The notes: generated from the sequence alone by a model not told the origin. 63,541 bases of DNA from Candidatus Helarchaeota archaeon (GCA_016840125.1 JAEOSY010000378.1:1-63541); one strand, 5' to 3'. Positions 1 to 7,973 are shown, counted from the stretch's first letter. Numbers and translations: made by a program.

Positions 1-401
1 AAGTCCTTCTGGGTCATCAAATCAATAATTGGGACGATAAGGGTGGATTCATATCCAATATCTATAATCAGTCCATCAGTTCCCCTAACCCAGCTAAACA
101 GAATGCCTAGTTGAGCATTGATAAATGCACATGCCTGGACATGGAATTTTGTGAAAAGAAGATGCGCCTCATCCCTAAGGACTTGCTGAGCGGTCCCTGC
201 ATCTTTCACGATAACTACTTTGTGCTGAGCGGAGTCCACCTTTAAGATTTCCTCAAAGATACTCTTAAATTGTGCCTCCGTACTGATTTGAGGCGTCCTA
301 AACGAAAGTTCTGGTTCGTCATTCCCCGCATATCCGCAATGAGTCATATAGCTCCCGCGTTCAATTAAAATAGGTGGAGATGCTTCTGAATTCTGAGCCA
401 T
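1..401 (-). CDS. Actin-like protein, N-terminal part (cut by window edge)
   Basis: The gene starts at ATG 401 and runs off the left edge; 133 codons are visible without a stop. Residues about 12-30 (ILIERGSYMTHCGYAGNDEP) match the actin phosphate-1 loop and the following GFAGDD segment. The last third (LLFTKFHVQACAFINAQLG, then GLIIDIGYESTLIVP) matches the actin FETFNTPAMYVAIQAVLSL and GIVMDSGDGVTHTVP segments, and the glutamine corresponding to actin Q137 lines up. About 40 residues are missing where actin has subdomain 2, the DNase-I loop region. The first phosphate-loop Asp is replaced by Glu. The fold assignment comes from these motifs read by eye; polymerisation and ATPase activity cannot be judged. 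A WD40 gene follows on the same strand, further left in the operon being out of view. Confidence 0.75.
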   Translation of the reverse strand, partial: MAQNSEASPPILIERGSYMTHCGYAGNDEPELSFRTPQISTEAQFKSIFEEILKVDSAQHKVVIVKDAGTAQQVLRDEAHLLFTKFHVQACAFINAQLGILFSWVRGTDGLIIDIGYESTLIVPIIDLMTQKD

Positions 402-459
402 TTTGAAAATTCCAAAAGATTGGTATCAGAGAATTAATCTAATATTTTCAAAATAAATG

Positions 460-1290
460 CTAAAATGGGGATAATTGCCACAGAATGAGATTTACGCCCG
501 TATCTGCGGTTAGAATTTTATTATCTTCAAAGGTAAGGAGGAAAAAAACACTTCCTTCGAGTTGTAATTCCTGGATTTTTTCGAAATTTTTGAGATCCCA
601 GAACTTTATAGTGTTATCCGATGAGCCCGACACAAGATAATTATTATCTGGAGTGAGTGCCAATACGTTTACTATCCCCGTATGCCCTTCGATTGTTTGA
701 AGGCATTCACCCGTTTTCAAATCCCAGATTTTAAGAAGTTCATCTTTTGAACCCGATACGATTTTATTTCCAGGAATTAACACTACATCATGTACCGCCT
801 TTGTATGTCCCGTTAAAGTTCTTAAGCATTCTCCTGTTTTAAAACTCCATACTTTAATTGTACTATCTAATGATCCCGATATGATATATTCCTTATCTGC
901 AGTTACGGCAATGGAAGAAATATTATTCTCATGTCCTTCGAGCGTCTGGAGGCACTGCCCCGATTCTAGATCCCAGACTTTCAGGGTCTCGTCGATAGAG
1001 CCCGAAATCACATTTTTATCATCCAATGTAACAACAACTACCTTAACCCCCTTGGAGTGCCCTTCAAAGGTTTTTAGACATGTAGCTGAAGTTTGGTCCC
1101 AGATTTTTACAGTACTATCTGTAGAACCGGAAACTATTAATGCCCCATCAGAGGTAATTGTAACTGCCTCCACTGGTCGAGTATGCCCTTCCAGGGGCTG
1201 TCCAATCTGATTTCCCTCCAAGTCCCAGATCCGAATAGTTTTATCATACATCCCCATCACAATGAAATCCCCGCTGGGACTTCTCGTCAT
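460..1290 (-). CDS. WD40-repeat beta-propeller protein
   Basis: Seven WD40 blades are visible, each ending in a WD-type motif (IRIWDLEG, VKIWDQTS, LKVWDLES, IKVWSFKT, LKIWDLKT, IKFWDLKN, LILWQLS) and most preceded by a GH dipeptide. This suggests a complete seven-bladed propeller used as a protein-interaction scaffold; no enzyme domain or membrane segment is present. The ATG at 1290 falls inside the first blade. The same frame stays open upstream to about 1410, with protein-like sequence (IPTKHYLIKSSGKLDRSQVP) but no ATG, GTG or TTG in that stretch, so the true start is uncertain. The gene lies on the minus strand, upstream of the actin-like gene and 58 bp from it. Confidence 0.85.
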   Translation of the reverse strand: MTRSPSGDFIVMGMYDKTIRIWDLEGNQIGQPLEGHTRPVEAVTITSDGALIVSGSTDSTVKIWDQTSATCLKTFEGHSKGVKVVVVTLDDKNVISGSIDETLKVWDLESGQCLQTLEGHENNISSIAVTADKEYIISGSLDSTIKVWSFKTGECLRTLTGHTKAVHDVVLIPGNKIVSGSKDELLKIWDLKTGECLQTIEGHTGIVNVLALTPDNNYLVSGSSDNTIKFWDLKNFEKIQELQLEGSVFFLLTFEDNKILTADTGVNLILWQLSPF

Positions 1291-1460
1291 ATCTCTCGGA
1301 ACTTGTGATCTATCTAATTTGCCTGAACTTTTTATGAGGTAATGTTTCGTTGGAATTTCAATGACCTCCGCATGAATCTTGATATTATTATGATCAGATT
1401 CTTTGATAATTTAATTTTTAATTCACATAAAAATACCTATTATTGATTGGAATGGTTTTG

Positions 1461-1733
1461 ATGAAACAAATTCATGCTTATGTTTCGGGGCGTGTACAGG
1501 CGGTCGGGTTTCGTTGGACCACGCTAGATGTTGCGCGCCAACTTCATGTGGTAGGATGGGTCAGAAATACGCAGGATGGCCGAGTGGAGGTGGTGGCAGA
1601 AGCTGAAGAAAAGGTTTTAAAAGAATTTATTGAGTATTTACGAAGAGGTCCGCGATATGCTAAGGTGAAGAGTGTGGAAGTGAAATGGTTGGACTCCACG
1701 GACGAATTCAACGATTTTAAAATGAAATACTAG
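1461..1733 (+). CDS. acyP: Acylphosphatase
   Basis: This is a 90-residue single-domain acylphosphatase, which hydrolyses carboxyl-phosphate bonds of acyl phosphates in the cytoplasm. The signature GRVQAVGFRW (residues 10-19) supplies the phosphate-binding Arg18, and GWVRNTQDG supplies the catalytic Asn36. The family usually has VQGVGFR, so the Gly to Ala change is a mild variation. I chose ATG 1461 because it gives the usual family length and N-terminus; TTG 1443 and ATG 1452 are in-frame alternatives that only add six or three residues. The 3' end overlaps the end of the convergent hepT gene by 4 bp. Confidence 0.92.
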   Translation: MKQIHAYVSGRVQAVGFRWTTLDVARQLHVVGWVRNTQDGRVEVVAEAEEKVLKEFIEYLRRGPRYAKVKSVEVKWLDSTDEFNDFKMKY

Positions 1734-2122
1734 ACGTTCTCAACGAAATCTATCAATTTAATAAAGATATTATATAATTTTTCAATTTCTTCAAATCCTT
1801 CTTGTATAACCGTCAAATCCAAAAGATTATACTTATGAACAATCGCATTTCTTAAGCCATTAAATTTCCTAATTAAATCTGCTTCACTTTCTGAGATTAA
1901 TTTCTCCTTTTGCAATTTCTCAATATTTGTATAATCATCTTCTACGACTAAGCCTAAATCTTTTGTTATCATTGCGATACAATCTATTAAAATATCAATG
2001 GAAACTTGAAGTGCATATAGTAAAGCTCTTGTTAATACATCATCTTTCATATCGTGTGTTTTAATAAATTCCATTTCGGTTTCAAACATTTCCAGTTCTT
2101 CCAAGTATCTTTTCCTTCTCAT
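1730..2122 (-). CDS. hepT: HepT-like HEPN toxin of an MNT-HEPN pair
   Basis: This 130-residue all-helical protein belongs to the HEPN/DUF86 (HepT) family. The diagnostic RX4HXY motif is present as RNAIVHKY, giving Arg91, His96 and Tyr98. In characterised pairs the Arg and His form the ribonuclease active site, and the partner nucleotidyltransferase modifies the Tyr with AMP groups. The start overlaps the 3' end of mntA by 41 bp, so the two are almost certainly translated together. The role as a toxin is inferred from the family and arrangement. The protein is full length, with no sign of decay. Confidence 0.88.
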   Translation of the reverse strand: MRRKRYLEELEMFETEMEFIKTHDMKDDVLTRALLYALQVSIDILIDCIAMITKDLGLVVEDDYTNIEKLQKEKLISESEADLIRKFNGLRNAIVHKYNLLDLTVIQEGFEEIEKLYNIFIKLIDFVENV

Positions 2123-2537
2123 TTAACCATTTCCTTCTATATCGCATTCTTTCATCAAAGGTTTCGAATTGGTTCTCCTCAATTCTACGTTTCATATCTT
2201 TCCATAATTTTCGAGAATAGTAAAAATACTCCGATAGTTCCAATTCTTCTCCTAATAATACGATGTGATGATTTATGACATCAATTTTTATATATAATGG
2301 TAAATTCTCAAAGATTATAAACTCATATTTCCCTCCAAACTTTTCATAGAGTTTTCTTAGCATATTCTTCGAAGGTAGAATTAAACAGATGTCGGTATCA
2401 CTTCTTTCGGTTGGATTTTTCTTGGCATAAGATCCGAATAACAAGATACCCTTACAATCATTTGCATAGTGGCTGAATTTCTTTTTTAAGTTCTCAACTT
2501 TATTCTTTATTTCATTAAACACTCTTAATTTCCTCAA
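2082..2537 (-). CDS. mntA: MntA-like minimal nucleotidyltransferase antitoxin
   Basis: This 151-residue protein is a polymerase-beta-fold minimal nucleotidyltransferase. Motif GSYAKK (residues 35-40) is followed by SDTD (Asp47 and Asp49), and a third acidic residue lies in IKIDVIN (Asp86), so all metal ligands look intact. In MNT-HEPN modules this enzyme neutralises the HepT partner by adding AMP to its tyrosine. It is the first gene of a two-gene minus-strand operon and overlaps hepT by 41 bp. The reading frame closes upstream in a 135-bp AT-rich gap that presumably holds the promoter. A second, unrelated-looking MNT-HEPN pair sits at 59.3-60.1 kb. Confidence 0.88.
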   Translation of the reverse strand: MRKLRVFNEIKNKVENLKKKFSHYANDCKGILLFGSYAKKNPTERSDTDICLILPSKNMLRKLYEKFGGKYEFIIFENLPLYIKIDVINHHIVLLGEELELSEYFYYSRKLWKDMKRRIEENQFETFDERMRYRRKWLNEKEKILGRTGNV

Positions 2538-2672
2538 TATCCCAAATAAGTAATTATATTTCTCTTTTTATTTAATTTAAAGTTGATAAGCAACAAATTC
2601 CAAAACAAATTGTAATTTTTAACAAAGATACTAGATTTTTATAAAATTTTTACTAACAGTTCGAATGATATC

Positions 2673-3524
2673 CTATCTGGTGATGTAATCTTTGAATAAC
2701 CAGGGGAGTAGCTTCTTATATTTCTCGACATTTCGCAAAATTTTTGGACTGAGATTCGGTTGAATTTCCTGCAGCAAATCTTTCCATTTTGGGTATGTTT
2801 TTCCTTCAATTAATGGGATAATTGCAGCTCTTAAACTATCTAATTGGAGGCGTTTCACTACGGTTCCTGAGAGGAGCTTACACTGATCCGAGGCAAGAAA
2901 ACTGGCAATTGGTCCAATAATCTCTGGCGATTCCTTCTCTCCCGGGGCTCCTTCTGCCAGCTTCGTATCTATTAATCCAGGGTTTATAATATATACTTTA
3001 ACCCAACGGTGTTCCTTTGCAAGCGCATTGGAAAATAAAATCACTCCTGCTTTGGAGGCACCATAAGCGCTTAGAGTTGGCTGAGCTTCAATTCCAAACC
3101 CAGAGGAAATACTTATTATCCTTCCCGATTTCTGGGTCTTCATTATTTTTAATGCTTCCCGGGTCGCAATAAAAACCCCCCTCAAATTCACATTGATGAT
3201 GCGATCCCAATCCTTGGTCTTCATGTCAATAACAAAAGCGCCTCCAGAAGCACCCGCATTATTCACTAAAATATCTATTTTCCCGAATTTCTCAACGGCT
3301 TTTGACATTAGATTTTTGATATCGTCCTCTTTTGTCATATCTGTGGGAACGGCAAGCGCTTCCCGCCCTAGGGCACGGATTTCTTCAGCCACCTGTTTAA
3401 TTTCTGTAACTGTTCTTGCGGCTAAAACCACACTAGCGCCATTCTTGGCAAAATCTAGAGCAATAGCCCTACCAATTCCACGTCCTCCTCCTGTAACCAC
3501 TCCTACTTTGCCTTCTAATGACAT
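2673..3524 (-). CDS. Short-chain dehydrogenase/reductase (SDR)
   Basis: A 283-residue classical SDR oxidoreductase using NAD(P)H. The cofactor motif TGGGRGIG lies at 11-18, NNAG at 88-91, the catalytic Asn region NVN at 111-113, Ser about 141 (SISSG) and the YxxxK pair Tyr154/Lys158. The substrate is unknown. The first 240 residues cover the normal domain; a C-terminal tail of about 40 residues, rich in Leu, Pro and Lys, is extra. The start codon overlaps the stop of the upstream gene by one base, with GGAGGGAG as an SD site inside that gene, so it is the last gene of a three-gene operon with the HDAC-like gene. Confidence 0.9.
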   Translation of the reverse strand: MSLEGKVGVVTGGGRGIGRAIALDFAKNGASVVLAARTVTEIKQVAEEIRALGREALAVPTDMTKEDDIKNLMSKAVEKFGKIDILVNNAGASGGAFVIDMKTKDWDRIINVNLRGVFIATREALKIMKTQKSGRIISISSGFGIEAQPTLSAYGASKAGVILFSNALAKEHRWVKVYIINPGLIDTKLAEGAPGEKESPEIIGPIASFLASDQCKLLSGTVVKRLQLDSLRAAIIPLIEGKTYPKWKDLLQEIQPNLSPKILRNVEKYKKLLPWLFKDYITR

Positions 3525-4078
3525 TATTCTCCCTCCTCAATATCTTCCTTAAATTGGATCTTAGTTGAGTCCCATACGACATTAATCTTACACCCTTTTT
3601 CCTCTAACGTGAAGGTTGGCTTCAGTCCGATGAACGCCAAATAGTAAGTGATCTCCGGACGACACATGACACGACATATATACTCTGGGTCTACAGATTT
3701 ATCCTTCTTTTTCATTATCTTCTTAAACATCTTTTTTCGAGTACATGGAAATAATCGAAGAATCCCCTCCTCTTTCTCGAGTTTAAGGAGCTCCATTTTT
3801 TCGGGGGGTTGGTACCAGGCACCTTTGTCCATAAATGCATCAAGAATCATCTTGAGCAGAAGTTTCTTAGCAATTTTCGAGGCCATCTTGGCAAGTGTCC
3901 GGCGAATCAAACCAAGTTGTAGCTCCAAAATAAAATTTGGACGGTACTCGGTATAAAATTTCGAAACCGCAGCATCTCCATATTCATTTTTGAGGAAACT
4001 TACAATTGCGACCTCTGTAGTAATAAGATCTTCCAATCCCTTCTTTAGGAGCTTCTTTACCTCTTTTTCCTTCAGCAA
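3524..4078 (-). CDS. Small cysteine-containing protein, possibly V4R/ATC-hydrolase-like
   Basis: I do not recognise this 184-residue protein with certainty. The N-terminal half is helical and basic. The C-terminal half has Cys residues in LRLFPCTRK, YICRVMCRPE and EEKGCKINVVW. That layout, with a late Cys in a beta strand, recalls the L-2-amino-thiazoline-4-carboxylic acid hydrolase and V4R small-domain families, but the likeness is weak. No signal peptide or membrane helix is evident. It starts at TTG 4078, 44 bp after the HDAC-like gene, and its TAA overlaps the SDR start, so it is the middle gene of that operon and may bind the same substrate or cofactor. Confidence 0.5.
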   Translation of the reverse strand: MLKEKEVKKLLKKGLEDLITTEVAIVSFLKNEYGDAAVSKFYTEYRPNFILELQLGLIRRTLAKMASKIAKKLLLKMILDAFMDKGAWYQPPEKMELLKLEKEEGILRLFPCTRKKMFKKIMKKKDKSVDPEYICRVMCRPEITYYLAFIGLKPTFTLEEKGCKINVVWDSTKIQFKEDIEEGE

Positions 4079-4122
4079 AGTATTACACCAAGTAATTCAA
4101 TTTCTCCTCTATCAGTTTAAAA

Positions 4123-4974
4123 CTATCGTCCGGAGAGAATTTTTACGACGTTTGGGAAAATATAATCCGCAAGGTCCACGCGATCCCCACCCATCGAAGT
4201 TATCAGGTAACGCCCCTCGCACACGTCCTTTGCACAGTTATTTACCAGCTTCACCAAATCTAAGAAGAATTCTTTTGATAATCCACGATCGCCATAATCG
4301 CCTTGTGCTGTATCATGCCCTAATAGGTGAATTATCATATCTGGGTCAAAATTCTTCACGCGGGGGATGAATTCTTGGCGAACAAGATCTAAATACGCTT
4401 CATCGGTCGTGTTATAACCCGCATTCACACAAATTTTCGTATCGTTGTCCTCCACAACATTGTGGCTACAGAAGCAAACATGCAGTATATCCTGATCTCC
4501 CATACTAATATCGCGAAAGCCATCAGCATCATGGGAATCCGTATCGAGGACTGCAATTTTTTTAATTTTGCAAGTTTCCCGGGCATTTACTATTGCAGGA
4601 CCACACAAGGATGCGTAAGTTCCCCCCCACGCAAAGGTTTTTCCCGCGTGATGCCCTACAGCCACCATAAAATTCAGAGCATTCGTCAATTCGCCGTTAC
4701 AGATTTTCTCAGCAGCTTCTACCATACCGCCAATAGTAGTAATACCCCCTTCATAATACCAAGCTCGTTGAAAATCCTCAATAACATTAGGTGTATGCAC
4801 TTTATAGAGTAAATTGAGTGAATCTAGCGGCTTCGATTCAAATAATTGGACATTCTCATACTCTAAAACCTCGTTTAAAACAGCAGGAAAGTGCTGGAAT
4901 TTATCGTCAATTATCGGCCAATCCTGTCCTTTAAGCACATCGTTCCAAAAAATACCTGTTTTAGGTTTCGACAT
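4123..4974 (-). CDS. Histone-deacetylase-family (arginase fold) amidohydrolase
   Basis: A 283-residue protein with the HDAC/acetylpolyamine amidohydrolase layout. VGHHAG carries the His108/His109 dyad. DTDSHDADG supplies the zinc ligands Asp146 and His148, and GHDTAQGDYG supplies the third ligand Asp221. The second His of the usual DxHHG motif is Asp here. The catalytic Tyr expected after the GG pair near the C-terminus is replaced: the segment reads MGGDRVD. The metal site therefore looks intact, but the transition-state Tyr is absent, as also happens in some HDAC classes. It is the first gene of a minus-strand operon with the small cysteine protein and the SDR. Substrate unknown. Confidence 0.8.
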   Translation of the reverse strand: MSKPKTGIFWNDVLKGQDWPIIDDKFQHFPAVLNEVLEYENVQLFESKPLDSLNLLYKVHTPNVIEDFQRAWYYEGGITTIGGMVEAAEKICNGELTNALNFMVAVGHHAGKTFAWGGTYASLCGPAIVNARETCKIKKIAVLDTDSHDADGFRDISMGDQDILHVCFCSHNVVEDNDTKICVNAGYNTTDEAYLDLVRQEFIPRVKNFDPDMIIHLLGHDTAQGDYGDRGLSKEFFLDLVKLVNNCAKDVCEGRYLITSMGGDRVDLADYIFPNVVKILSGR

Positions 4975-5022
4975 TAAAATACCAAACCATTTTCAATAAT
5001 GCAATATTCATTGAAGAAGATC

Positions 5023-5031
5023 AAAAAAAAA
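5023..5031 (-). terminator. Poly-T terminator after the STAS gene
   Basis: Nine T residues on the minus strand lie 18 bp after the stop codon of the STAS gene. No strong hairpin precedes them. A T tract alone is a typical archaeal termination signal. Confidence 0.5.
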
Positions 5032-5048
5032 TGGGTTAATTTTTGAAT

Positions 5049-5369
5049 CTATTCTCCCAAAAATGAATAAATGGCATCTATCTCATCATCAAAGACTTTT
5101 AACTTCGTCGTTTTTAGCATTGCTAGCTGTGTGGGGATTGCTACAAATAGAGAATCTATCCCTTTTGTCGCAAGATCTTTTGATAACGCAGTCAGTTCTC
5201 CTAGTCCTGAGGAATCCATCTTGTCAAGCCCTGACAAGTTAATTACAATTTGTTTTGATTTAGCTGATACGACCGCTTCACGTAAAGTCTTGAGGTCTGT
5301 ACGAACGGTCAGGCTTCCTCCGAGATTGAGAACAGGAACACCTTTTTCAATACGGGTCTTTATTTCCAT
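5049..5369 (-). CDS. STAS-domain anti-sigma-factor-antagonist-like protein
   Basis: A 106-residue single STAS domain of the SpoIIAA/RsbV type. The phosphorylation loop is present as DKMDSSGLGE with Ser53/Ser54, the position phosphorylated by the partner kinase in bacterial partner-switching systems. The domain is complete and soluble. It lies 90 bp downstream of an RsbW/SpoIIAB-like ATPase on the same strand, so the two probably form a kinase/substrate pair. Archaea lack sigma factors, so the final target must be something else. An AGGAAAAAAG-like purine run precedes the ATG at 5369. Confidence 0.85.
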   Translation of the reverse strand: MEIKTRIEKGVPVLNLGGSLTVRTDLKTLREAVVSAKSKQIVINLSGLDKMDSSGLGELTALSKDLATKGIDSLFVAIPTQLAMLKTTKLKVFDDEIDAIYSFLGE

Positions 5370-5459
5370 CTTTTTTCCTCCATTCTATTCATAAAAGTTA
5401 ATTCATACCAATCCCTTAAAACACTTTGTGCGAAACAATTAACCTTTCTTATTCTCAGT

Positions 5460-5921
5460 CTAGGGTAGATTGGGTAGTTTTCTCATGAGAGTCACTTGAA
5501 ATCCGTTGTTATATTTATTAAATTCAATTTGCTCCATAAATTTCTTCATAAAAAAAATTCCTCTACCACTTTCCTTCCATATATTCTCTGGCGCTAAAGG
5601 ATCTGGCAAATTCTTCACATTAAAACCAGCACCCTCATCTTTAACCTCGAAAACCATCTTCCCATCTATAATTCCAAATTTGACTTCAACCTGCTTGCTA
5701 ACTTCAAGGTTGTTACCATGTTTGACCGCATTAACCACCGCTTCGTGCACTGCAAGCTCTAGATGATCTGCCAAGGGGGAACCTATCCCTAACTGTCCCA
5801 ACCAGGCTTTTATCTCTTTGTCCACTACTTCAACATTTTCAATACGGCTCTGTATGCATACAGTTTTTCCTACAATCCGATTATTTATGGGTGCCACAAC
5901 CAATTGAAATTTAAAAATCAA
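5460..5921 (-). CDS. RsbW/SpoIIAB-like serine kinase (HATPase_c_2)
   Basis: A GHKL-type ATPase of about 153 residues in the anti-sigma regulatory factor family. The N box is ELAVHEAVVNAVKHGN (Glu60, Asn64), the G1 box is DEGAGF (95-100) and the G2 box is GRGIFFMKK (119 onward). Family members phosphorylate a STAS-domain partner and in bacteria sequester a sigma factor. The start is uncertain: TTG 5921 overlaps the DJ-1-like gene by 11 bp, and TTG or GTG codons at residues 7 and 9 are alternatives. The order DJ-1-like, kinase, STAS on the minus strand suggests one stress-response operon. Confidence 0.85.
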   Translation of the reverse strand: MIFKFQLVVAPINNRIVGKTVCIQSRIENVEVVDKEIKAWLGQLGIGSPLADHLELAVHEAVVNAVKHGNNLEVSKQVEVKFGIIDGKMVFEVKDEGAGFNVKNLPDPLAPENIWKESGRGIFFMKKFMEQIEFNKYNNGFQVTLMRKLPNLP

Positions 5922-6417
5922 AAATTGCCTGCATGAATCGAGGCAGATCTTTGGGTTTTCGAGAAGTGATTATATTTTTATCCACCACAACCGGCTCGTC
6001 CAAATAATTTGCGCCCGCTTCTTTCAGTTCAGGGGCGACTTTGTCATAAGAAGTAGCAATTCGTCCATCCATTATGCCTGCTGAAATCAAAACTTGTGGA
6101 CCATGGCAAATGGCAGCAATTAATTTTCCTTGGTCATTGAATTGTCGCACCACTTCTAAAACGTGTGAATTTTTTCGAACGATAGCGGGCGCCTTGCCCC
6201 CTGGAAGAACGAGGATATCATAATCTGAAGTTAATTCATCAAAAGTAAGATTGGGTTTTATTTTTGTTTGACCTTTACCATAAAATGCCTCTTTTGTAGG
6301 ACCTGCGATTGTAATTTTCGCCCCTTTCGCTTTTAATTGATCTCGAGGGAATTCCAATTCCGAATCCTCGAATTTGCTTGCAGAAATGATGAGAACCTTT
6401 TTTCCTTTAACATCCAT
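5911..6417 (-). CDS. DJ-1/PfpI-family protein
   Basis: A 168-residue DJ-1/PfpI superfamily member with the nucleophile elbow AAICHGPQ (Cys104, His105) and an acidic residue in KFEDSE (Glu17) of the kind that polarises the cysteine. Known relatives act as glyoxalase/deglycase-type enzymes, chaperones or small peptidases, so exact activity is open. LPGGKAP near residue 71 is a typical family loop. The start ATG 6417 is preceded by AGGTGG, a good SD. It heads an operon with the RsbW-like kinase and STAS protein, hinting at a stress-linked role (inference). Confidence 0.88.
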   Translation of the reverse strand: MDVKGKKVLIISASKFEDSELEFPRDQLKAKGAKITIAGPTKEAFYGKGQTKIKPNLTFDELTSDYDILVLPGGKAPAIVRKNSHVLEVVRQFNDQGKLIAAICHGPQVLISAGIMDGRIATSYDKVAPELKEAGANYLDEPVVVDKNIITSRKPKDLPRFMQAIFDF

Positions 6418-6524
6418 CTATTCCACCTGCCTTCCAGATTTTGGTTGATAATGAAATTAGTAAATCAAATTATTTAAAATTTTATACGACTAATTAGGAA
6501 TAGATAATAGAAGAACATAACAAA

Positions 6525-7880
6525 ATGAAGGAAGGGATAGAAATAAGTTATAGGAAATTTCTCTTATTTACAGCATTCTCCCTCTTCCTTCCTTGTATAG
6601 TGTTTGTAGTACTTTTTCTTGCTGTTCATTTTGGACTCGACTTTGGATTCGAATCAATGGGGAATCCTCCAGAATATTACCAGTGGGCAGGGGAAATGAT
6701 GATATATCTCCTAATAACTGCACTACTCTTACTCGGACTTTTCTTCTGTCTCATAGCGATTCATCTTGATGTCATTTCTATATCATTTTTTATCGGATTA
6801 GGGCGAGTAATTACACTCCGCGCAATGCTGGAAACTTGGCAAGTGGTTCCATTTGGTTCAGGGTATGGGAACATTCGTTGGACTGTCGCTGTTTTAAGTG
6901 ATTATTATTTCTTCTTCCTACTTCTATCACTTGCACCCATTGGAATCTATGCTGCAATGACATTACTTGATGACCGTCTTCCTAAAACCGAATTATCCTC
7001 TCGATATCTCATAGGACTTCTTTTTATAGGAGTTGGAGGCTATCTGACATGGATGGAAGTTGAAAAACTTGCTGTATATTATTTTACCAACGGGGGTGTC
7101 GCGACTTGGACGTTTGGAATCCAATTGGGTTTGATAATACTATTTCTTGGAATTAGCTTGTCTGTTTTAGGATTTTTAATAACCCACATTAAAATAGAGG
7201 AAAAAATAAAGAAGATTACTAAGCTACGTCCTATATTTATTACCTTCCTTTTTGCCCCGACTGGAATTTTTTTAGTAGGTTCATTTATTATTAGTAATAT
7301 TTATTCTCCCTTTCCATTTTTCCAGGATTATGTTGTCAGAGGGGTGATTTATCTCCTTTTTATTGCCTTCGTTCTGTTAGGTTTACTCATTCTTTTGACG
7401 GCTAAACCATTCGATCCCGTTTTCGTAGCACTTTTCATTGGAATAGCGGGTAGTATTACATTGAATGCCCTGTGGGGAGGATTACTAGAAACGGCAAAGC
7501 AAGCAGGCGTTATCAGTACTCCTTTCGTGCAAACAGGGATGGATTTCGCATACTGGGGATTACAATTTTTCTTCACGGCGATGACTCCAATTCTAATGTA
7601 TAGCGCAATAAAACTTTTTCCAGAGAAAGTCACATTTAGTTATCGTTATCTGTTCGGACTCATGATACTTGGAGTGGGTAGCTATATTGCGTGGGCGCTC
7701 CTCAATGAACTTGGAATTTTCTTTATATGGGGTATGGAAAATTTAACCCCTGAAATTGCTATCTGGTTTCCACCTGAATCCTGGATTTTGGGACTCCCTT
7801 GGATTTTTTGGTTTGCCCCTCTCGCAATTGGGCTTGTTATCCTAGGATTTTGGTTACTGAAAAGACGTCAAAAAGCGTGA
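6525..7880 (+). CDS. Polytopic membrane protein with internal duplication
   Basis: I do not recognise a family for this 451-residue protein. It has about 12 hydrophobic helices. Two halves look duplicated: the segment SSRYLIGLLFIGVGGYL near residue 165 is echoed by SYRYLFGLMILGVGSYI near residue 375, and the flanking segments also correspond (FGLGRVITLRAML against FIGIAGSITLNAL). Six-plus-six topology is typical of transporters or channels, but no transport signature is seen. The gene stands alone between divergent neighbours; the ATG is preceded by an A-rich stretch without an SD. Confidence 0.75.
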   Translation: MKEGIEISYRKFLLFTAFSLFLPCIVFVVLFLAVHFGLDFGFESMGNPPEYYQWAGEMMIYLLITALLLLGLFFCLIAIHLDVISISFFIGLGRVITLRAMLETWQVVPFGSGYGNIRWTVAVLSDYYFFFLLLSLAPIGIYAAMTLLDDRLPKTELSSRYLIGLLFIGVGGYLTWMEVEKLAVYYFTNGGVATWTFGIQLGLIILFLGISLSVLGFLITHIKIEEKIKKITKLRPIFITFLFAPTGIFLVGSFIISNIYSPFPFFQDYVVRGVIYLLFIAFVLLGLLILLTAKPFDPVFVALFIGIAGSITLNALWGGLLETAKQAGVISTPFVQTGMDFAYWGLQFFFTAMTPILMYSAIKLFPEKVTFSYRYLFGLMILGVGSYIAWALLNELGIFFIWGMENLTPEIAIWFPPESWILGLPWIFWFAPLAIGLVILGFWLLKRRQKA

Positions 7881-7973
7881 ATAACACTGATATTGAGAAG
7901 ATCCATTTTTAGAAATAATTATATTATCAAACAAATTTCGTTATTTAAATTATTAAAGAATGAGTTGTTCTAG

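Noticed and set aside
881..1210. Plus-strand frame across the first WD40 gene
   Set aside because: It lies wholly inside the propeller gene on the other strand, with no domain or start signal; it is an antisense shadow.
1443..1460. TTG 1443 as the acylphosphatase start
   Set aside because: It would add six residues before the usual family N-terminus; ATG 1461 gives the normal 90 residues.
1728..2640. Flanking repeats around the first MntA/HepT pair
   Set aside because: Only an 8-base match (ATACTAGA) was found on both sides, as expected by chance, unlike the second pair.
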